A stretch of 64,000 bases of DNA from UBA2330 sp049293015 (GCA_049293015.1 JBATSB010000025.1:1-64000), one strand, 5' to 3'; shown: positions 9,018-18,754, counted from the stretch's first letter. A program made the numbers and translations. Notes: a model not told the origin generated them from the letters alone.

Positions 9018-11876
9018 ATGAATAAAATACCGTCAGGTACGGTTACTTTTCTTTTCACCGACATTCAGGGCAGTACTAAGCTGGCTCAGGAAAATCATGA
9101 CAAATATATTGCATCTCTTGAAAAGCATCATGAAATTTTATATGAAGTGATAGATTCCATTGAAGGCTTTGTATTTAAAATTGTCGGTGATTCCTTTTGC
9201 TGTGCCTTTGACAGTCCTGTAAATGCAGTAAGGGCTGCAATAAAAACACAGATCAGGTTATTTGAAAATGAATGGGACGGTTCTGAAATTAAAGTAAGGA
9301 TGGGAATTCACATCGGTGAAGCAGAATTTATTAAAGATGATTATGCAGGCTATGTTACCCTCAGCAGATCTCAGAGAATAATGTCAATTGCTTACGGTGG
9401 CCAGATAATTGTTTCACAGATTGTCTTTGACACTCTGAAAGATCTGAATTTAAAGGACTTCTCGTTTAAGGATTTCGGAGTAAGAAAGTTAAAAGATATT
9501 ATTGTACCTGAACATTTATATCAGATCGTCGCAGAAGGACTTGAGGATGATTTCCCCCCACTCAAAACCGAAGATGCCAGACGAAACAATTTGCCTGTTT
9601 CAGTTTCAAAATTCATCGGAAGGAAAAAGGAGATTGAGGAAATAAGAGAATTATTTGCAAATATCAGAATGCTTTCACTTATTGGATCAGGAGGAACCGG
9701 CAAAACCAGATTAGCAGTAGAAATTGTATTGGGAGTTCTTGACGAGTTTGAAAACGGTGTGTGGCTTATAGAATTTTCGCCTGTTACTGATCCTGAACTT
9801 GTAGTCAGTGAAATTACAACTGTTCTGAATGTAAAAGAAGAGCCCGGTAAAAACTTATTGGATACTTTAAAAGAATATTTAAAGGAAAAACATATTGTAC
9901 TTCTATTTGACAATTGTGAGCACTTACTTGATAAATGCAGCAATATTGCAATTGAATTACTTTCATCTTGTCCTAAGTTAAAAATTATTTCAACAAGCAG
10001 AATGCCTTTTAATATTCCGGGAGAAACAATTTACAGAATTCCGCCGCTGTCCATGCCGGATAACATAAAAAATGAAACTTTTAAATCTCTTTCTGAATAT
10101 GAATCTGTAAAATTTTTTTTTGAAATTGCCAATTCTATAAACTCTAATTTCAATTTATCCGAAGACAATATTTATGACGTAGCAGAGCTCTGTAAAAGAC
10201 TTGATGGTATTCCACTTGCGATCGAACTCGCAGCTAAAAGGATCAATGTGTTAACGGTAGATAAAATTCTTGACCGTCTTGACAACAGGTTCAAACTTCT
10301 TACAGGTGGCGGTTCTACTGCACTTCCCAGACAAAAGACGCTTAAGGCAATGATAGACTGGAGCTATGATCTTCTTGAGCCGGATGAACAGGATCTTCTG
10401 CAAAGACTTTCTATATTTATGGGCGGCTGGACTCTTGAAGCTGCTGAAGAGATATGTAGTGATGATAAGATCGATATGTATGAAGTACTGGATCTGATGA
10501 CAAGTCTTTATGATAAATCACTTATCACTTTTAAAGAAGTAAAAGGAATAGGAAGATATGGTATCCTTGAATCCATTAAATACTATGCCCTGGAAAAACT
10601 TGAAGGCAGAATAGAAGAATATCAAAAGCATTTGAATTATTTTATCGATTTTTCTTCGTTTGTTAAACACAAAGCCATCGGGCAGTTTGAATGGTTAAAT
10701 GTTATGGAAATTGAGATTGATAATATAAGAAGAAATATTCTGTGGGCAATAGAAAATAATCCTGATGATGCTGTAAAACTTGTTTTAAATGTTTATGATT
10801 TCTGGCTGAACAAAGGATACCTGCAGGAGGGATATGAGACATTAATGAAGATCCATAAAACTGTTAATCTTAATGATAAAAAATTAAAGGCAGATCTGCT
10901 TAACAGGATCTCAAGATTATGCTATGAGCTTGGAAAATTTGATGAACTACAAAAATTTTCGAATGAAGCACTTGTGCTTTACCGCGAAATAAATGATAAA
11001 GAAGGTATATTGAAATCCTTAAATACTCTTGCTTTGAAATACTATACAGAGCTTGATAATGCTAGCGCAGTCAAATATAATGAAGAAGCACTTGCCTTAA
11101 GCAATGAGATCGATTCAATGGAAAGTAAAGCAGACTCATTGTATAACTTATCATTTCCAGTCGGAAATCTCGGAGACTTTGAAAGATCTCTTTTATTAAA
11201 AGAAGAAGCACTTGAGATTGCACGTGAAATTAACAGTGAACATTTAAAAGCTCAGGCACTTTTAAGCTTAAGCGTGACTCATTCAAGGAGAACAGGTGAC
11301 ATAAAAAAGGCATCATTATGTTCAGATGAAAGTCTTATTATCTCAAGAAGAATTGACGATCGTTATCTTATTTCAGTAAATCTTGTTCACCTTGCTGCTT
11401 TAAAATTATATTATGAAAATAAAAATTTTGAAGAAGCTGAATATCTTCTACTGGAAGCTTATGATATGTCAAAAGAATGGGGTTTTAAAATGAATCTGTT
11501 TCCGATCAGGATCCATCTCGGATTTTTATATACAGAAACTGAAAGATACAAACAGGCCATTGATATTTACAAAGAATATATTAGCGAAAGAGAAAAGCCT
11601 GGAGGAGAATTCTTTATGCTGGATCTGCTTGGGGGTTTTGGAAGATTGTACTTTAAGAAAAATGAATTCGAAAGTTCATTTAAAATATTTGGATTTATTG
11701 AAATGCTTTCAAAAGACGATAAGTATAAAGCTATAATCAAAGCTCTGGCATTATGCGATGAAGATAAAGATATAATGTTGAAAAATCTTGGTGAAGAAAA
11801 ATTCAACTTATGTAAAAAAGAAGGTATGGAAATGAATATTGAAGAAGCAATACAACTTTGCTTAAAGATCGGATAA
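9018..11876 (+). CDS. Class III nucleotide cyclase-STAND ATPase-TPR signalling protein
   Basis: Three-part regulator of 952 residues. Residues 1-170 form a class III adenylate/guanylate cyclase domain with FTDIQGSTK (metal Asp15), KIVGDSF (metal Asp58) and VRMGIHIGE. Residues about 200-480 form a STAND/NB-ARC-type ATPase: GSGGTGKTR Walker A with Lys229, LLFDNCEHLL Walker B, and GIPLAIELAAKRI (GLPLA-like). The rest is TPR-like helical repeats (EEALALSNEID, EEALEIAREIN). Comparable fusions are known in actinobacteria and other phyla. The gene stands alone after a 280-base AT-rich gap. The signal sensed is unknown. Confidence 0.88.
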   Translation: MNKIPSGTVTFLFTDIQGSTKLAQENHDKYIASLEKHHEILYEVIDSIEGFVFKIVGDSFCCAFDSPVNAVRAAIKTQIRLFENEWDGSEIKVRMGIHIGEAEFIKDDYAGYVTLSRSQRIMSIAYGGQIIVSQIVFDTLKDLNLKDFSFKDFGVRKLKDIIVPEHLYQIVAEGLEDDFPPLKTEDARRNNLPVSVSKFIGRKKEIEEIRELFANIRMLSLIGSGGTGKTRLAVEIVLGVLDEFENGVWLIEFSPVTDPELVVSEITTVLNVKEEPGKNLLDTLKEYLKEKHIVLLFDNCEHLLDKCSNIAIELLSSCPKLKIISTSRMPFNIPGETIYRIPPLSMPDNIKNETFKSLSEYESVKFFFEIANSINSNFNLSEDNIYDVAELCKRLDGIPLAIELAAKRINVLTVDKILDRLDNRFKLLTGGGSTALPRQKTLKAMIDWSYDLLEPDEQDLLQRLSIFMGGWTLEAAEEICSDDKIDMYEVLDLMTSLYDKSLITFKEVKGIGRYGILESIKYYALEKLEGRIEEYQKHLNYFIDFSSFVKHKAIGQFEWLNVMEIEIDNIRRNILWAIENNPDDAVKLVLNVYDFWLNKGYLQEGYETLMKIHKTVNLNDKKLKADLLNRISRLCYELGKFDELQKFSNEALVLYREINDKEGILKSLNTLALKYYTELDNASAVKYNEEALALSNEIDSMESKADSLYNLSFPVGNLGDFERSLLLKEEALEIAREINSEHLKAQALLSLSVTHSRRTGDIKKASLCSDESLIISRRIDDRYLISVNLVHLAALKLYYENKNFEEAEYLLLEAYDMSKEWGFKMNLFPIRIHLGFLYTETERYKQAIDIYKEYISEREKPGGEFFMLDLLGGFGRLYFKKNEFESSFKIFGFIEMLSKDDKYKAIIKALALCDEDKDIMLKNLGEEKFNLCKKEGMEMNIEEAIQLCLKIG

Positions 11877-12019
11877 TAAAATTTATTATAACATCAATTT
11901 CATTTCTGAACTCTTCTGACATATCAAATTACTGTTCGGATTCTCAAAATACCGATTGTCTTAATATCATGTGATTTGATCAATTCCGGATAAAATAAAA
12001 AAACTTTTTTCAAAAAAAA

Positions 12020-12043
12020 AACCTGCTTATTACTAAGCAGGTT
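12020..12043 (-). terminator. Terminator of tRNA-Leu
   Basis: Ten-bp stem AACCTGCTTA/TAAGCAGGTT with a 4-base loop, followed on the reverse strand by a run of eight or more T. It lies 10 bases beyond the 3' end of tRNA-Leu. Confidence 0.85.
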
Positions 12044-12052
12044 TTGCACATG

Positions 12053-12138
12053 TGCCCGGGATCGGAATCGAACCGATACTGACCTTGCAGTCAACAGGAT
12101 TTTAAGTCCTGCGCGTCTACCAGTTCCGCCACCCGGGC
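12053..12138 (-). tRNA. tRNA-Leu (anticodon UAA)
   Basis: Cloverleaf readable on the reverse strand: acceptor GCCCGGG pairs with CCCGGGC, discriminator A, anticodon stem CAGGA/TCCTG with loop CTTAAAA giving UAA, a long variable arm (class II) and T-loop TTCGATT. 86 nt; CCA is not encoded. Confidence 0.97.
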
Positions 12139-12210
12139 GGTAAATTTTAAGACTTTCAAAATACTATCTTTTGATTTCATTTTCCACTTAAAAATGAATA
12201 ACATTCTTTT

Positions 12211-12266
12211 AGTTAATAGTTAATAGTTAATAGTTAATAGTTAATAGTTAATAGTTAAAAGTTAAA
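12211..12266. repeat. Heptanucleotide tandem array (AGTTAAT)n
   Basis: Eight consecutive 7-bp units: six exact AGTTAAT and two AGTTAAA. Intergenic, between tRNA-Leu and ispF. Same family of heptad arrays as at 19962, 33148, 41221, 43165 and 58501. Confidence 0.95.
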
Positions 12267-12719
12267 TTAGCGTCCAAAACATTTTAAAAGTGAAATACAT
12301 AGTTGATATATATTGAACAATGTAGTTTGCTTTTTTAAATGAAAATCTAATCCACATTTTATATTTAATTAATAACCTATCTTAAAATTACCATCTGTGA
12401 TGTATTGCAGAAAAGAAATTCTGTGTAATGACGTTAAGCAAGTTTAAACTTTTTTTTGAAGCAGTTTACGTCTTTACGAGTGAGGGAAAACCGCTCGTAT
12501 CCAAACTCACAGCTTGATTGAAAACGTTGTAATATTATCAAAGACTCCAATAATCCTAGAATCAAACTCTAACTAAATTAAAATTATACTCCTTTGAGTC
12601 TTCGAGACTCGGAGGCAAACACGGATATGAATAATGTTAAACTGTTTTAAATTGTTTTATACAATAAAAACCGATAAGTTTATTACCAACTTTTCATATT
12701 TACATATTAATTTTATTTT
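12267..12719. other. Gap before ispF with fragments of dispersed repeats
   Basis: No gene seen. It contains half of the two-hairpin dispersed element (CCGCTCGTATCCAAACTC, 12491-12508) and a palindrome of the GAGTCT-TCG-AGACTC family (12591-12620). The last roughly 60 bases before ispF are AT-rich and presumably hold its promoter; I could not define one. Confidence 0.6.
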
Positions 12720-13199
12720 TTGGGTAAAAATAATTTCAGAACAGGCTTTGGATATGATGTTCACAAATTCTCAGAAGACAGAAAGCTGATTCTCGGCGGC
12801 GTTGAGATACCTTTTGATAAAGGTCTAGCCGGACATTCTGATGCTGATGTCCTACTGCATGCTGTTTGTGATGCTATACTCGGCGCTGCAGGATTTAAGG
12901 ATATTGGTCATCAGTTCCCCGATACTGATCCCGAGTATAAAAATATCTCAAGCCTTATTTTGCTGAAGAGATCTTATGAACTTATCAGAAACAGCGGTTG
13001 GGAGATCGCAAATATAGACTGTACACTTGTACTCGAAAAACCAAAGATATACAAATACACTGATCAGATGAAAAAGAACATATCAGATATAATTATGTCA
13101 AATGAGATATCAATAAAAGCAACTACTTCTGAAGGAATTGGATTTGTCGGCAAAGAAGAAGGCTGCGTAGCTTATGCAACAGTTCTAATATTTAAATAA
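12720..13199 (+). CDS. ispF: 2-C-methyl-D-erythritol 2,4-cyclodiphosphate synthase
   Basis: Fifth enzyme of the MEP isoprenoid pathway; cyclises CDP-methylerythritol 2-phosphate with release of CMP. At 159 residues it is full length. Metal ligands are visible as GYDVH (Asp13, His15) and LLHAV (His47), with the family signatures GHSDADVLLHAV, KDIGHQFPDTDP and KATTSEGIGFVGKEEG. It starts at TTG 12720; there is no in-frame ATG before the conserved RTGFGYDVH. The PAP2 gene follows after 6 bases. Confidence 0.96.
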   Translation: MGKNNFRTGFGYDVHKFSEDRKLILGGVEIPFDKGLAGHSDADVLLHAVCDAILGAAGFKDIGHQFPDTDPEYKNISSLILLKRSYELIRNSGWEIANIDCTLVLEKPKIYKYTDQMKKNISDIIMSNEISIKATTSEGIGFVGKEEGCVAYATVLIFK

Positions 13200-13205
13200 A
13201 ATTTA

Positions 13206-13778
13206 TTGTTGGAGATCCTACAAAATATAGATGCAGCATTATTTTATTTTATAAATAATGTACTGGCAAATCCCGTAACTGACAGATTAATGCCGTTCAT
13301 TACCGAAAGAGATCACTGGTTCATATTTTATGTTTTGATCTGGCTTTATCTTTTTTTTAAAGGTGGAAGAAAAGGAAAAGTATCTGCAATTTTGATACTG
13401 CTGCTGATACTTCTTGCAGACCAGTTTGCGAATAATGTATTGAAATCATATTTCCAGAGAGCAAGACCCTGTCATGTCCTGACAGATGTGAATCTGCTTA
13501 TCAACTGCTCCGAGTCATTTTCATTTCCGTCAAATCATGCCGTAAATAATTTTGCTGCTGCTTATCTGTTCTCAAATTTTTATCCGGGCATGAAAGGTTT
13601 TCTGTTTAGCGGAGCTGCTTTGGTCTCTATATCGAGAGTAATGTGCGGAGTTCATTATCCATTTGATATAATGGCAGGTGCTGTTGTTGGAATTTTATTT
13701 GCTATGCTAATAATTTATCTGTGGAATTTATTTAATAAAAAATTTGGGATATTAAAAGATCCTGAAACTTTAACTTAG
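13206..13778 (+). CDS. PAP2-family membrane phosphatase
   Basis: Integral membrane phosphatase, probably acting on a lipid or undecaprenyl phosphate. All three PAP2 signatures are present: KSYFQRARP (Kx6RP), PSNHA (PSGH variant) and SRVMCGVHYPFD (SRx5Hx3D), set among about five or six hydrophobic helices. Starts at TTG 13206, with a second TTG at 13209. Lies between ispF and lnt on the same strand, so this small cluster serves isoprenoid and envelope metabolism; a role in undecaprenyl-pyrophosphate recycling is plausible but inferred. Confidence 0.88.
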   Translation: MLEILQNIDAALFYFINNVLANPVTDRLMPFITERDHWFIFYVLIWLYLFFKGGRKGKVSAILILLLILLADQFANNVLKSYFQRARPCHVLTDVNLLINCSESFSFPSNHAVNNFAAAYLFSNFYPGMKGFLFSGAALVSISRVMCGVHYPFDIMAGAVVGILFAMLIIYLWNLFNKKFGILKDPETLT

Positions 13779-13786
13779 TATTCATA

Positions 13787-15448
13787 TTGGTTATAAATAA
13801 AAATATTCCTGATTCGGGTTTGCTGTATAAAATATTGATCCCGCTTGCCGGAATTTTTTTCGGACTTTCATTCCCTCCTGTTGATCTTAGTTTCTTGATC
13901 TTTATTTCATTTGCTATTCAGATCTTTGTGATCAGCCGTTCCAAAAGTTTTAAATCAGTTTTCTTAAGATCATATCTGATCTTTTTAACTGCCTCCCTGA
14001 TCGCTGTTTCATGGATTATGTTCAGTGGAATGCGTGAGAATGCAGACAGATTTCTGATAGCCGGCGGAGTTTTTATTCTGCTGGTGTATCCTTTGTTTTT
14101 TGTAATGCCAATGCTGGTTTTTTATAAAATTCAAAGCAGCTTTACTTTCAGATTTGGATTTTTAATTTCACTTATTCTTTTTCCCGTTATCTGGACTGGC
14201 TTTGAATATATCTCAACACTTGGACAGATAAATTTCCCGTGGCTTTTTGCAGGGAATACAATGACCTATCAGCCCGCTAAAATTCAATATGCCGAGATAA
14301 CAGGAATATTCGGAGTCTCCTTCTGGGTCTGTTGTATATCTGTACTTCTATATCTTTTATTCCATAACATTTACGAAAAAAAGTACCGTCCTTTTACAGC
14401 CGCTAATATTTCAATCGTAATAATTATGATATTTATTTATTTTTTTCCGGATTTTTATAATTCAAATTTATCGGATCATAAAAAATTTGATTCATCTTCA
14501 AATGAAAAGATCAGGATAGGTATCATTCAGCCGAATGTAGACCCCTGGAAAAAATGGGGAGGTAAGCAGCAAGATCTGATCTCAGATTATGTGGAACAGA
14601 TCAGACAATTAAATAATACTTCACTTGATATAGATCTGTTTATTCTTCCTGAAACTGCACTGCCTTATTACTTTCGTGAAAGATATTTTGAAGATAATCT
14701 GCAGATCATAAAATCATTTTGTGACAGTATAAATATTCCGATTCTAATTGGTACACCTGATCTTGAATATTACGATGATCCTGATGCTGCTCCTGTAGAT
14801 GCAAAGATCATGCGGAGCACAGGAAAGAAATATGATACTTATAACACAGCAGTATTATTCGAACCGGAAAAAGATGCTAATGAATTTCAGAAACACAGGA
14901 AGATCAAACTGGTTATCGGAAGTGAAAGAATGGCATATCAGGAATATTTTCCATTTACTAAAAGTCTGATTGAGTGGGGTGTCGGATTAGGAAGTTGGCA
15001 GATAGGAAATGATACAAATATTTTTGTTTTGAAAAATGATTTGAAATTTAATACTGCCGTCTGCTATGAATCTGTATATCCTGAATTCTTTGCCGACTTT
15101 GTAAACAGAGGCTCAGAATTTTGTGTTATCATTACAAATGACGGATGGTGGGGAAAATTTTTTGGAACGTATCAGCATAATCAGTTTGCAGTTTTCAGAG
15201 CAATAGAAAACAGGAGATGGATTGCAAGATGTGCTAATACAGGAATTTCTGATTTTATAAGTCCATATGGGGAATTGTTTCAGGAGACCGGAATAAATGA
15301 AAAAGCTGAGATCGTTAGAGAGATCGGTTTAATTAAGGAAAAAACATTTTATACTCAGCACGGAGATTTTCTTGCAAAGTATTTTCTTTATGTTTCAATA
15401 TTTGTTTTTGCACTGAGCTTTTTTATAAAGAAGAAAATAAATGAATGA
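13787..15448 (+). CDS. lnt: Apolipoprotein N-acyltransferase
   Basis: Inner-membrane enzyme that adds the third acyl chain to lipoproteins. About six to eight N-terminal transmembrane helices (residues 10-225) precede a nitrilase-like periplasmic domain with the catalytic set visible: Glu in LPETALPYYF, Lys in KIKLVIGSERMAYQEYFPF, Cys in AVCYESVYPEFF, followed by ITNDGWWG and AIENRRWIARCANTGIS, and a final C-terminal helix. Start TTG 13787. Its stop codon directly abuts the stop of the converging HU-like gene. Confidence 0.93.
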   Translation: MVINKNIPDSGLLYKILIPLAGIFFGLSFPPVDLSFLIFISFAIQIFVISRSKSFKSVFLRSYLIFLTASLIAVSWIMFSGMRENADRFLIAGGVFILLVYPLFFVMPMLVFYKIQSSFTFRFGFLISLILFPVIWTGFEYISTLGQINFPWLFAGNTMTYQPAKIQYAEITGIFGVSFWVCCISVLLYLLFHNIYEKKYRPFTAANISIVIIMIFIYFFPDFYNSNLSDHKKFDSSSNEKIRIGIIQPNVDPWKKWGGKQQDLISDYVEQIRQLNNTSLDIDLFILPETALPYYFRERYFEDNLQIIKSFCDSINIPILIGTPDLEYYDDPDAAPVDAKIMRSTGKKYDTYNTAVLFEPEKDANEFQKHRKIKLVIGSERMAYQEYFPFTKSLIEWGVGLGSWQIGNDTNIFVLKNDLKFNTAVCYESVYPEFFADFVNRGSEFCVIITNDGWWGKFFGTYQHNQFAVFRAIENRRWIARCANTGISDFISPYGELFQETGINEKAEIVREIGLIKEKTFYTQHGDFLAKYFLYVSIFVFALSFFIKKKINE

Positions 15449-15973
15449 TTATCCCCAGAGATTTTTTTTGGATGATTTTTTTTCAGTGTTTACAATATCA
15501 TTATGAAGATCTATCAGCTTATCTGAAATAAGTCTCTTTTCCGGTAATTCATTATTTTCAGATAAATTATTTTCAGTATTAATTTTATCTCTTTCAAATT
15601 GTTCATTCTCTTTTTCTGAATGATTATCAAAAGGTACAAAATCTATTATTCCAAATTCATTGTATATATTTTCCAGTTTTATCTTATCATAGATCTTTCT
15701 TGAAGGGGACAGGTATTCGTATAACTTATTTATTTTTGAATTTAATTTTTTTGCAGGTTTGAATTCTGTTCTGTCTGTCCTTTCAATTCCATTTAAAACT
15801 GCTCTCGGTTTGAATTCACCAAATGATTTTATCTTAACATCTTTGCCGCCATTTAAAGAATTTGAGATATTTCTGAAAATAGAATTTAAAATAGATTCAG
15901 CTTCCTGTCTGCTTATTCCGCATTGTATCGATACTCCTGAGATCAGCTCTGATCGGCTCATTTCATTATTCAT
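15449..15973 (-). CDS. HU/IHF-like protein with shortened arm and C-terminal extension
   Basis: The first roughly 80 residues match the HU/IHF fold (SRSELISGVSIQCGISRQEA, KIKSFGEFKPR, FKPAKKLNSKI). The beta-arm that normally carries RNP and wraps DNA is largely missing: about ten residues (VLNGIERTDRTE) stand where 25-30 are usual. An acidic and basic mixed tail of about 90 residues follows and is not part of HU. The start overlaps the stop of the upstream HU-like gene as TAATG, indicating translational coupling; a second possible start is Met5. DNA binding in the canonical mode is doubtful. Confidence 0.75.
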   Translation of the reverse strand: MNNEMSRSELISGVSIQCGISRQEAESILNSIFRNISNSLNGGKDVKIKSFGEFKPRAVLNGIERTDRTEFKPAKKLNSKINKLYEYLSPSRKIYDKIKLENIYNEFGIIDFVPFDNHSEKENEQFERDKINTENNLSENNELPEKRLISDKLIDLHNDIVNTEKKSSKKNLWG

Positions 15974-16224
15974 TAGTTTCCAGAATTCTTTTCAAAATTA
16001 ATTTTAATTGAAGGCGGATTAATATTTACAAATGATCCGTCACAATGAATCTCGGATCCGCAGTTTTGAATTTCGAAGCTGCCAAATTTTTCAACCGATA
16101 CTTTATTGCTTTTTATCAATGCCTGAGATATCAGCTCAAATGCAGTCTCCACTACCCGTTCACATTTTTTCTTTTTAAGTCCTGTCTCTTCGCTGACAAT
16201 TTTAATAAGTTCTTTTCTATTCAT
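15973..16224 (-). CDS. Small HU/IHF-like protein with atypical arm
   Basis: 83 residues. The N-terminal helices are typical of HU (MNRKELIKIVSEETGLKKKK, VETAFELISQALIKSNKVSV, EKFGSFEI). The arm region (QNCGSEIHCDGSFVNINPP) lacks the RxGRNPxTG consensus and most basic residues. It overlaps the 3' end of the fRMsr gene by 8 bases and the next HU-like gene by 1 base, so three genes are translated in tandem. Co-translation suggests that the two HU-like proteins form a heterodimer; that is inference. Confidence 0.78.
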   Translation of the reverse strand: MNRKELIKIVSEETGLKKKKCERVVETAFELISQALIKSNKVSVEKFGSFEIQNCGSEIHCDGSFVNINPPSIKINFEKNSGN

Positions 16225-16720
16225 TTTTAAAAATATGTTTAATGTTCTCGATCATTTTCTCAAGATATTCTTTATCAGTTTCATCAAAGTTTGAAAACTC
16301 ACCACTGTCTATATCTAAAACAGCAATTGTTTCATCGTTAACTATTACAGGTACTACAATCTCTGATTTTGAAAGAGGGTCGCAGACTATATGTCCGGGA
16401 AATTGATTTACATCATTTACAATTACAGAAACTTTATCTTCTGCAGCTTTTCCACATACGCCTTTCCCAATGGTAATGCGCGTACAGGCAACCCTTCCCT
16501 GAAACGGTCCAAGTATAAGCTCGTTTTTATTGTCAGTACTCTTTAAATAAAATCCTACCCAGATAAAACTGTAAAATGAATATTTTAAAGCTGCACAGAT
16601 ATTTCCCAGATTTGCAATGTGATTGTTCTCATCTTCGATTAGAGAATTGATCTGCGGAATTAAAGTTTTATAAATTTCAGATTTATCAGATGCAGCGGCT
16701 GTATCAATTGTAAATGCCAT
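16217..16720 (-). CDS. Free methionine-(R)-sulfoxide reductase (GAF domain)
   Basis: Cytoplasmic fRMsr reduces free Met-R-sulfoxide using thioredoxin. The 167-residue protein is a single GAF domain with the three conserved cysteines in place: VACTRI, GKGVCGKA and HIVCDPLSKSE, plus the glycine-rich GPFQGRVAC. Family proteins (YebR/MsrC) have the same length. Starts at ATG 16720, preceded by an AATAAAAATTTTTAAAA leader. Part of the reverse-strand run rodZ-like, ligA, fRMsr, HU, HU. Confidence 0.9.
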   Translation of the reverse strand: MAFTIDTAAASDKSEIYKTLIPQINSLIEDENNHIANLGNICAALKYSFYSFIWVGFYLKSTDNKNELILGPFQGRVACTRITIGKGVCGKAAEDKVSVIVNDVNQFPGHIVCDPLSKSEIVVPVIVNDETIAVLDIDSGEFSNFDETDKEYLEKMIENIKHIFKNE

Positions 16721-16738
16721 TTTACTTTTTAAAAATTT

Positions 16739-18754
16739 TTATTGTTTGATCAGATTCTCAAATTCATTTTCTTCAAGAACTCTAACTCCGAGCGATCTTG
16801 CTTTCTCAAGCTTACTGCCGGCTTCTGAACCTGCAAGTACGTAATCGGTTTTTTTACTTACTGATGAACTCACTCTGCCCCCAAGATCCTCAATAATTTT
16901 CTGAGCTTCATCCCGTTTATATTTTTCAAGTGTCCCTGTCAGTACAAAAGTTTTATTGTTAATATTTTCGTTGGTCACTTCACTGCCTGGTTTTATATCA
17001 GTCTCAAATTTTAATCCTGACTTACGAAGATTCTCAATGTTCTTAAGATTCTTTTTATCCTTAAAAAATTTTATAACACTCTCTGCGATCTTTGGTCCGA
17101 CCTCATGAACCTGCGTGATCTCATCCTCTGTAGCTTTGATAAGAGTATCAATATTATGAAAATTCTTTGCAAGGATCTTTGAAGTCCTTTCACCAATATG
17201 TCTTATCCCTAATCCGAAAAGAACTTTGTCAAAAGGTTTTTCTTTTGACAGCTCAATTGCATTCAGAATATTTTCAACACTTTTTTCTCCAAACCTTTCT
17301 AGCTCAAGTATTTTCTTTTTATGCTTATTCAGAAAATAAATATCAGCATAGTTATTGAGTAAACCGTTTTGATTAAATATTTCTATAATGCTCGTGCCGA
17401 GACCTTCTATCTCCATTGCATTCCTGTGAACGAAATGTTCAATCCTTCCGAGTATCTGTGCTTCGCAGTTATAATTCGGACAATAGTAATAAACTTCATC
17501 CTCCGGTTTTTCTAATTTAGTTTTACAGACAGGACAAATTTCAGGAATCTCATACGGCTTAGAATCTTTCTTCCTTTTTTCAATAATGACTTCAAGAACT
17601 TTTGGAATGACGTCACCGCCTTTTTCGATCTTAACATAATCACCTTCACGGATATCTTTTCTTTTTATCTCATCAAAATTATGAAGTGTCGCTCTTGAGA
17701 TTGTAGAACCTGCAAGGAATACCGGCTGCAAATCTGCAACAGGCGTGATAGTTCCTATCCTTCCAACCTGACAATAAATACTGTTTATTTTTGTGACAGC
17801 TTCTTTGGCTTTGAATTTATAAGCGACTGCCCATCTCGGAGATCTGGAAACACTGCCGAGTATCTCCTGCTGTGAAAGATCATTTATTTTTACAACTACT
17901 CCGTCAATTTCATACTCAAGTTCGTCACGTATCAGCTCGATCTTATCGCAAAAGTTTTTTACCTCTTCAATATTCTTTGCAGTTACTGTTTTATTGTTTA
18001 CAGGAAATTTAAGATCTCTTAGAATATTGAGCCCTTGAGAATGAGTATCTACTTTAACTTTTTCACCAAAGAAATAGTATGAGAAAAAATTCAGAGGTCT
18101 AGTCGCAACTATTTTTGTATTTTTTAATTTTAAAGTGCCGGCGGCAGTATTTCGGGCATTGGCAAATAATTTCTCATCCTTAAATTCCTGTTCCTCATTT
18201 ATTTTTATAAAATCCTCTTTGGTAATAAAGACTTCACCCCGAACTTCAAAATCTCTAATAGAATTATTTCGCACTGACAGAGGAATGGACTTTATGGTTC
18301 TGATATTTTGTGTCACATCATCACCTTTAAATCCGTCACCGCGTGTAGCAGCAGTAGTCAAAAATCCTTTTTCATAAATAAGTGAAATAGCAATTCCATC
18401 AAATTTCAACTCACATGTATATTCATAATTATGAGTTTCTAATAAGTTCTGAACTCGTTTGTCAAATTCCAAAAGCTCTTCAAAGTTGTATGAATTTGAA
18501 AGAGACAGCATTGGTATTCTGTGTTCTACCGTTTTGAAATTTACTGTGGATTTTCCTGAAACTCTTTGAGTAGGTGAGTCGGGAGTAATTAGGTCTGGAT
18601 ATTCTGTTTCAAGCTCAGACAACTCTTTATACATTTTATCATAAGCAAAATCATCAATGTCCGGATCTGCAAGAGTATAATATTTATGATCTGCATCCTC
18701 AATTTTTTCCCTGAGAGAATTAATTTTTTTTATAATATCAGGTGATGGAGACAT
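16739..18754 (-). CDS. ligA: NAD-dependent DNA ligase
   Basis: Seals nicks in replication and repair. 671 residues, the normal length. Visible in order: adenylation domain with ELKFDG (AMP-accepting Lys117), OB fold, zinc finger (CPVCKTKL ... YYCPNYNCEAQ, four Cys), helix-hairpin-helix repeats (FGLGIRHIGERTSKIL, VHEVGPKIAESV) and the BRCT domain (FVLTGTLEKY, LGGRVSSSVSKKTDYVLAG). Lies 18 bases upstream of the fRMsr gene and 23 bases downstream of the rodZ-like gene. Confidence 0.98.
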   Translation of the reverse strand: MSPSPDIIKKINSLREKIEDADHKYYTLADPDIDDFAYDKMYKELSELETEYPDLITPDSPTQRVSGKSTVNFKTVEHRIPMLSLSNSYNFEELLEFDKRVQNLLETHNYEYTCELKFDGIAISLIYEKGFLTTAATRGDGFKGDDVTQNIRTIKSIPLSVRNNSIRDFEVRGEVFITKEDFIKINEEQEFKDEKLFANARNTAAGTLKLKNTKIVATRPLNFFSYYFFGEKVKVDTHSQGLNILRDLKFPVNNKTVTAKNIEEVKNFCDKIELIRDELEYEIDGVVVKINDLSQQEILGSVSRSPRWAVAYKFKAKEAVTKINSIYCQVGRIGTITPVADLQPVFLAGSTISRATLHNFDEIKRKDIREGDYVKIEKGGDVIPKVLEVIIEKRKKDSKPYEIPEICPVCKTKLEKPEDEVYYYCPNYNCEAQILGRIEHFVHRNAMEIEGLGTSIIEIFNQNGLLNNYADIYFLNKHKKKILELERFGEKSVENILNAIELSKEKPFDKVLFGLGIRHIGERTSKILAKNFHNIDTLIKATEDEITQVHEVGPKIAESVIKFFKDKKNLKNIENLRKSGLKFETDIKPGSEVTNENINNKTFVLTGTLEKYKRDEAQKIIEDLGGRVSSSVSKKTDYVLAGSEAGSKLEKARSLGVRVLEENEFENLIKQ

